Of a stretch of 64,000 nucleotides of DNA, positions 59,922-64,000 are shown in pieces. Positions within the stretch are counted from its first letter, which is position 1. Each line of letters begins with the position of its first letter. The stretch covers positions 1 through 64,000 of the forward strand of contig CACAIY010000006.1 of assembly GCA_902532675.1 (NCBI GenBank). The letters run 5' to 3'. The notes under the pieces were generated by a model that was given only the letters and a program-made list of their open reading frames with translations, ran no database searches and was not told the DNA's origin. This DNA comes from an uncultured SAR86 cluster bacterium. GTDB lineage: Bacteria; Pseudomonadota; Gammaproteobacteria; Magnimaribacterales; Magnimaribacteraceae. The position numbers and the translations under genes are program-made.

Positions 59922-60799
59922 TGAGTGCATTAAGAAAAATCTTATACCCAGCATTATTTTTAGCATTTGTATTATTAACTCAATCAATTTTTGTAGTTAA
60001 AGAAACTGAAAGGGCAGTTAAATTAAGGTTTGGTGAAATAGTTGAATATGACGTTGAGCCAGGGCTGCATTTTAAGGTGCCTGTAGTAAATACAGTTAGA
60101 AAGTTTGATGCGAGAATCTTAACTTTGGATGCGGCACCTCAAAGTTACTTAACTTCAGAAAAGAAAGCCCTTACAGTGGATTCTTTTGTTAAATGGAGAG
60201 TTAGTGACGTTGCTAAATATTACACGACCACCGGAGGCGATGAAGAAAGATTAAGAAGGCTACTGATTCAGAGGGTTGATGCTGGTCTTAGAAATGAATT
60301 TGGTAGTAGGACCGTTAAAGAAGTTGTGTCTGGTCAAAGAGATGAACTTATGGACAAGTTGTCCAGCCAATTAAATCTCATTGCTAAAGATGAGCTTGGT
60401 GTTGAGGTTATAGATTTAAGAGTTAAGAAGATTGATTTGCCACCAGAAGTTAGTGAGTCTGTATTCAATAGGATGAGAACTGAAAGGGAAAGGTTGGCTA
60501 AAGAACTTAGAGCTCAAGGAAATGAGGTTGCTGAAAAGATCAGGGCTACAGCTGATAAAGATAAAACAATTATTTTAGCTGATGCCTATAGAGAAGCAGA
60601 AGAAATAAAAGGTAATGGTGACGCCACTGCCACAGCCACGTACGCTAATGCTTATTCTAAAGATCCTGAGTTTTACGACTTCACGAGAAGTTTGAAAGCT
60701 TATCAATCAACTTTTGAAAGTAAATCAGATATTTTATTGATTAATCCAGATAGTGATTTCTTTAAATATCTTGATGATTCTAAAGCTAAGAGCAAATAA
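59921..60799 (+). CDS. hflC: FtsH protease modulator HflC
   Basis: A 292-residue partner of HflK with an N-terminal membrane helix (about residues 7-26), the band-7 motif ERAVKLRFGEIVEYDVEPGLHFKVP and a coiled-coil A/E/R-rich stretch (about residues 175-235). The gene order hflK-hflC is universal among gammaproteobacteria. It abuts hisZ. Confidence 0.95.
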   Translation: MSALRKILYPALFLAFVLLTQSIFVVKETERAVKLRFGEIVEYDVEPGLHFKVPVVNTVRKFDARILTLDAAPQSYLTSEKKALTVDSFVKWRVSDVAKYYTTTGGDEERLRRLLIQRVDAGLRNEFGSRTVKEVVSGQRDELMDKLSSQLNLIAKDELGVEVIDLRVKKIDLPPEVSESVFNRMRTERERLAKELRAQGNEVAEKIRATADKDKTIILADAYREAEEIKGNGDATATATYANAYSKDPEFYDFTRSLKAYQSTFESKSDILLINPDSDFFKYLDDSKAKSK

Positions 60800-61780
60800 A
60801 TGACATCTAAGGTGCGCTGGAGTCTTCCAGATGGCGTTGATGAATTGCTTGCACCTAAAGCCCTAGAAGTTGAGAAGTTAAGAAGAAAGTTAATTGATCT
60901 TTACGTTTCTTCAAATTATGAGTTTATAACTCCCCCTCTACTAGAGTTATCAGAAACTCTTGGTGGAGAAGCCCATGATGAAATAAGCTCTTATGCATTT
61001 AGCTTTCTAGATGATCTGACTGGTAAAAAATTATCTATTAGACCTGATATATCGGAACAAGCTTCCAGGATAGACGCTTATCGAATAGCCTCTAAAGACG
61101 TAATTCGATTATGTTACGCAGGTGACGTTGTAAAAAAACGAGCTTCTAAAGTTCTTAGATCTAGAACGACAATCCAGGTTGGAGCAGAGATATTTGGAGA
61201 CTCTTCCATTGAGTCTGATCTAGAAAGTATCAATCTTATGATTAAGAGCCTTCAAGAAGTAGGTCTAAAAAATATAACACTTAGTTTAGGGCACGCTGGT
61301 TTCACAGCTGCTGTCATGTCTTTGTTTCAAGACCTTAATGATTCAACACTCTCTCAGCTAGAAGAAGCCTTAACAAGAAAGTCTAAGTCAGATATATCCA
61401 ATATCATTTCTTCTGATCATAAAGATATGAATTTGATAATGGATCTTTGTGATATGTATGGTTCAGAAGAAATTATAAAGAAAGCTAAAACAATATTTAA
61501 AGAATTAGGCGATGAGGTTATTGGATACTTGGAGCATTTAAATGAAATAGTAAATGCATTAGATTTGGATCAGTCTATAACGGTTCATATAGATATAGGA
61601 GAGGTTCAAGGATTTAAATACCATAACGGAATAGTATTTTCAGCTTATTCTGGATCTGCTGGTTACGCTTTAGCCAAAGGTGGAAGATACGATGGGCTGA
61701 GAAAGTCTGAAGATGATGATAGACCTGCAATAGGTTTTGACTTAGATTTAATTGCTGTTTCAAATATCAAGGAAGAATAA
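60800..61780 (+). CDS. hisZ: ATP phosphoribosyltransferase regulatory subunit HisZ
   Basis: A class II histidyl-tRNA synthetase-like protein lacking tRNA charging activity, which with short-form HisG starts histidine synthesis. 326 residues, with FITPPLLELSETL, the motif-2-like RTTIQVGAEIFGD, and motif-3-like YALAKGGRYDGL and AIGFDLDLI. It is short compared with HisS and lacks the anticodon-binding domain. The location between hflC and purA is the usual place of hisZ in Pseudomonas-like genomes. Confidence 0.92.
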   Translation: MTSKVRWSLPDGVDELLAPKALEVEKLRRKLIDLYVSSNYEFITPPLLELSETLGGEAHDEISSYAFSFLDDLTGKKLSIRPDISEQASRIDAYRIASKDVIRLCYAGDVVKKRASKVLRSRTTIQVGAEIFGDSSIESDLESINLMIKSLQEVGLKNITLSLGHAGFTAAVMSLFQDLNDSTLSQLEEALTRKSKSDISNIISSDHKDMNLIMDLCDMYGSEEIIKKAKTIFKELGDEVIGYLEHLNEIVNALDLDQSITVHIDIGEVQGFKYHNGIVFSAYSGSAGYALAKGGRYDGLRKSEDDDRPAIGFDLDLIAVSNIKEE

Positions 61781-63064
61781 ATGACTAAAACTATTTCGTT
61801 ATTAGGATTGCAGTGGGGAGATGAAGGAAAAGGAAAGGTAGTAGACCACTTAGCAAAAGATCTTGATGCAGCCATTAGATATCAGGGAGGTCACAATGCT
61901 GGTCATACTTTGATAGTTGATGGAAAGAAGATAGTTTTTCATTTGCTGCCTTCGGCAATATGCCATGATGATATTCATTGCTATATAGGTAGAGGAGTTG
62001 TAGTTAGTTTAGATGCACTTTTTGAAGAAATAGAGGAAGCACAAGAGGTTATAGGAAATATAGAGGATAGATTAACTATAAGTTCTGCATGCAGCCTTAT
62101 ACAGCCCTACCATGTAAAATTAGATCAATTAAGAGAAGGTTCAAAAAAACTGACAAAAATAGGCACTACTGGACGAGGAATAGGTACGGCATATGAAGAT
62201 AGAGTTGGAAGACGATCTATCAGGGTGGCTGACTTATACAATGAAAATAAACTTAAGGGTAGGCTCGAAGAAGCCTTAGATTTTTACAATTCAATTTTTA
62301 TACATTCTTTTAACTCAGAGGAAATAGATTTAAATGAATTGTTCGAAAAGAATTTAAAACAAGCAGAAAAGCTTAAACCTTATGTCGGTAATGTTATTCA
62401 AGAGGTAAGAGACTTAAAGGAAGCAGATAAAAAAATACTTTTTGAAGGCGCTCAAGGGGCCCTATTGGACGTCAGCTTAGGGACCTATCCATATGTAACA
62501 TCCAGCAACTCTTCTGTTGGCGGTATAGCTTCTGGAATAGGAATAAGTCCAACAAACATAGATTTCTCACTTGGAATAGCAAAAGCTTATACAACCAGAG
62601 TTGGAGAAGGACCTTTTCCAACTGAGTTATTTGATGATATGGGAACTTATTTAGCTGAAAAAGGTGGAGAAGTTGGCGCAACCACTGGAAGACCTAGAAG
62701 ATGCGGTTGGTTGGACGCCTTCTTGCTTTCCCATACAGTACAATTAAACGGTATTGATGGTCTTTGTATAACCAAGATAGATGTATTAGATGGTTTAGAG
62801 ACCATAAAGATTTGTACTGATTATTCCAGTGATTTGAGCAAGGCAGAAATATTGGAAACCTTGACTTTGGAGGGAATTGAACCAATTTATACAGAATTTA
62901 AAGGATGGGAAGAGCCTACCGCAGGAAAACAATCTTTTGAAGAATTGAATGATATGGCCAAAGAGTTTATTCTAAATATTGAAGATCTTTGTAAGGTGCC
63001 TGTGATTATGATTTCCACTGGGCCTAAAAGAGAAGATACAATTATAAGAGAATACCCATTGTGA
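61781..63064 (+). CDS. purA: Adenylosuccinate synthetase
   Basis: It joins IMP and aspartate using GTP in AMP synthesis. 427 residues; motifs GLQWGDEGKGKVVDHLAKD at the N-terminus, YQGGHNAGHTLIVDG, TTGRGIGTAYEDRVGRR, FEGAQGALLDVSLGTYPYVT and TTGRPRRCGWLDAF. The ATG directly follows the hisZ stop. Confidence 0.98.
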   Translation: MTKTISLLGLQWGDEGKGKVVDHLAKDLDAAIRYQGGHNAGHTLIVDGKKIVFHLLPSAICHDDIHCYIGRGVVVSLDALFEEIEEAQEVIGNIEDRLTISSACSLIQPYHVKLDQLREGSKKLTKIGTTGRGIGTAYEDRVGRRSIRVADLYNENKLKGRLEEALDFYNSIFIHSFNSEEIDLNELFEKNLKQAEKLKPYVGNVIQEVRDLKEADKKILFEGAQGALLDVSLGTYPYVTSSNSSVGGIASGIGISPTNIDFSLGIAKAYTTRVGEGPFPTELFDDMGTYLAEKGGEVGATTGRPRRCGWLDAFLLSHTVQLNGIDGLCITKIDVLDGLETIKICTDYSSDLSKAEILETLTLEGIEPIYTEFKGWEEPTAGKQSFEELNDMAKEFILNIEDLCKVPVIMISTGPKREDTIIREYPL

Positions 63065-63065
63065 T

Positions 63066-63446
63066 ATGAAATTTTTTAATATTTTAATTTTCATTTTTCC
63101 TCTAACCTTTTTTGCAGAAGAGATTACTTACAAAGAAGGAGATTCATTTGAATCAACAAAATCTCGCTCCGTGGTACTTTATGAATACAAAACTGACGCT
63201 TCTAGGGTCAATATTGCTCTTCGCTTTGCATTTAATGCCGAAGAATTTATAGAATACGCTGCCGTAGATACAAGAGATATTTATAAGGTTCGAAGAGGAG
63301 ATACTTTTGTACTAACAGAAAGTATAAAAGATGGTGATATTTTTAAGGTCACCCTTACATCTAAAAAAACTAATAACGAAAAATATTTTATTCTTTCAAA
63401 AGATTTAAAAGATAATTCTTTAACTCAATTAGAAGTAGAAACTTAA
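63066..63446 (+). CDS. Small secreted protein of unknown function
   Basis: A 126-residue protein with a Sec signal peptide (about residues 1-17, FFNILIFIFPLTFFA then EE). The mature part is charged and mainly beta in appearance, with no cysteines and no motif I recognise. The ATG begins one base after the purA stop, so it is probably co-transcribed with purA; it sits seven bases before the DUF3604 gene start, which may be its functional partner. Confidence 0.65.
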   Translation: MKFFNILIFIFPLTFFAEEITYKEGDSFESTKSRSVVLYEYKTDASRVNIALRFAFNAEEFIEYAAVDTRDIYKVRRGDTFVLTESIKDGDIFKVTLTSKKTNNEKYFILSKDLKDNSLTQLEVET

Positions 63447-63453
63447 ACTTTTG

Positions 63454-64000
63454 ATGAAACTTTATCTAAAAAGGACCGTTATAGGTCTTTCGGTATTGAT
63501 CAGCCCTTTTTTATTTTTATACATAAGTCTTTTTTTTAATTGGTTCGGTGAGCAACCCGAATTAGGGTCTATTGAAAACCAAAGTGCTCCATTCTTTTCT
63601 ACAAAAACCACAGAATCTCTTAAACAAGAAAAAAGAATTTTATTTGGAGATTTACATGTACATACAACTTATTCTTTGGATGCGTTCTTAGGTAGCTTAC
63701 CTATTTTAGAGGGAGAGGGTGTTCACCCGGTAGCCGATGCCTGTAATTTCAGTAGATTTTGTGCCAATCTAGATTTCTTTTCCGTGACAGATCATGCAGA
63801 ATTCTTAACAAGAAGAGAATGGGAAGACACAATAGAATCTTTGCAAAGCTGTTCCGCAATTTCAAGAAATATAGATGAAGAAGAAATTGTGCCTTTCTTA
63901 GGATGGGAATGGACTCAAACTAGTTTAAATCCATCTAAACACTATGGGCATAAGAATATAATCTTAAAACCGCTTGAAGGAGAACTACCTGTGAGGCCAA
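63454..64000 (+). CDS. DUF3604 family protein (partial, cut by window end)
   Basis: The first 182 codons of a longer gene. An N-terminal membrane helix or signal (about residues 8-30) is followed by FGDLHVHTTYSLDAF and DFFSVTDHAEF, metal-binding motifs like those of PHP-type phosphoesterases, and FLGWEWTQ, characteristic of DUF3604. Members are often encoded in marine gammaproteobacteria; their substrate is unknown. The chosen ATG at 63454 precedes KLYLKRTVIGLSV; an adjacent TTG in frame is less likely. Confidence 0.8.
   Translation, partial: MKLYLKRTVIGLSVLISPFLFLYISLFFNWFGEQPELGSIENQSAPFFSTKTTESLKQEKRILFGDLHVHTTYSLDAFLGSLPILEGEGVHPVADACNFSRFCANLDFFSVTDHAEFLTRREWEDTIESLQSCSAISRNIDEEEIVPFLGWEWTQTSLNPSKHYGHKNIILKPLEGELPVRP

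Overview
The window is one continuous piece of an AT-rich, very compact gammaproteobacterial chromosome. The evidence is the 16S/23S rRNA text, SlmA, ErpA, LpxL, WaaA, HldE and HisZ, and gene neighbourhoods that follow the Pseudomonas-type order (argC-erpA-anmK-mepM-tyrS-rrn; algC-argB-slmA; ilvE-waaF-waaG-waaP; miaA-hflX-hflK-hflC-hisZ-purA). Small gaps, many start/stop overlaps, convergent genes overlapping at their 3' ends and loss of usual neighbours (hfq, pilMNOPQ, spacer tRNAs) suggest a streamlined free-living, probably marine, lineage. SAR86-like bacteria would fit, but I cannot prove the placement. I see no insertion sequence, prophage, CRISPR array or tRNA gene.

Layout. 1-8.9 kb: a PfkB-family kinase, a class A penicillin-binding protein (PBP1B type) split by a frameshift in a T run, a small TPR lipoprotein, then argC, erpA, anmK, an M23 peptidase and tyrS. 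8.9-14.05 kb: one 16S-23S-5S operon with a stringent-type promoter, RNase III processing stems and a strong terminator; its spacer has no tRNA, and its 16S gene carries compensated changes at sites normally treated as universal. 14.0-18.2 kb: a type II pantothenate kinase, a VOC protein and a lipoprotein-type subtilisin with a predicted C-terminal barrel. 18.2-23.3 kb: a minus-strand set of CobS-like and CobT-like proteins followed by two paralogous ferritin-like diiron proteins. 23.3-25.9 kb: cysE, a crotonase and tesB. 25.9-33.6 kb: gltBD, aroB, aroK. 33.6-38.8 kb: mrcA, slmA, argB, algC.

38.9-51.8 kb is mostly an envelope region: ilvE, waaF, waaG, a protein with two fused LPS-kinase domains, a GT4 / methyltransferase / alpha-alpha-toroid / methyltransferase set of unknown product, then hldE, an LpxL-type acyltransferase, hldD and waaA. 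HldE and HldD supply ADP-heptose, WaaA adds Kdo, LpxL acylates lipid A, WaaF and WaaG extend the core and the dual kinase probably phosphorylates it. 51.8-56.5 kb holds two glnK-amtB operons, each behind a clear sigma-54 (-24/-12) element, with an HTH protein and a lipoprotein between them; with gltBD this makes nitrogen acquisition a strong theme. 56.5-63.1 kb is miaA-hflX-hflK-hflC-hisZ-purA, followed by a small secreted protein and the start of a DUF3604 protein cut by the window end.

Most worth following up: the 16S divergence at the EUB338/341F site with matching compensatory changes; the CobST-diiron module; the fused LPS kinase and the adjoining toroid cluster; the PBP1B frameshift; and the duplicated sigma-54 ammonium-uptake operons.
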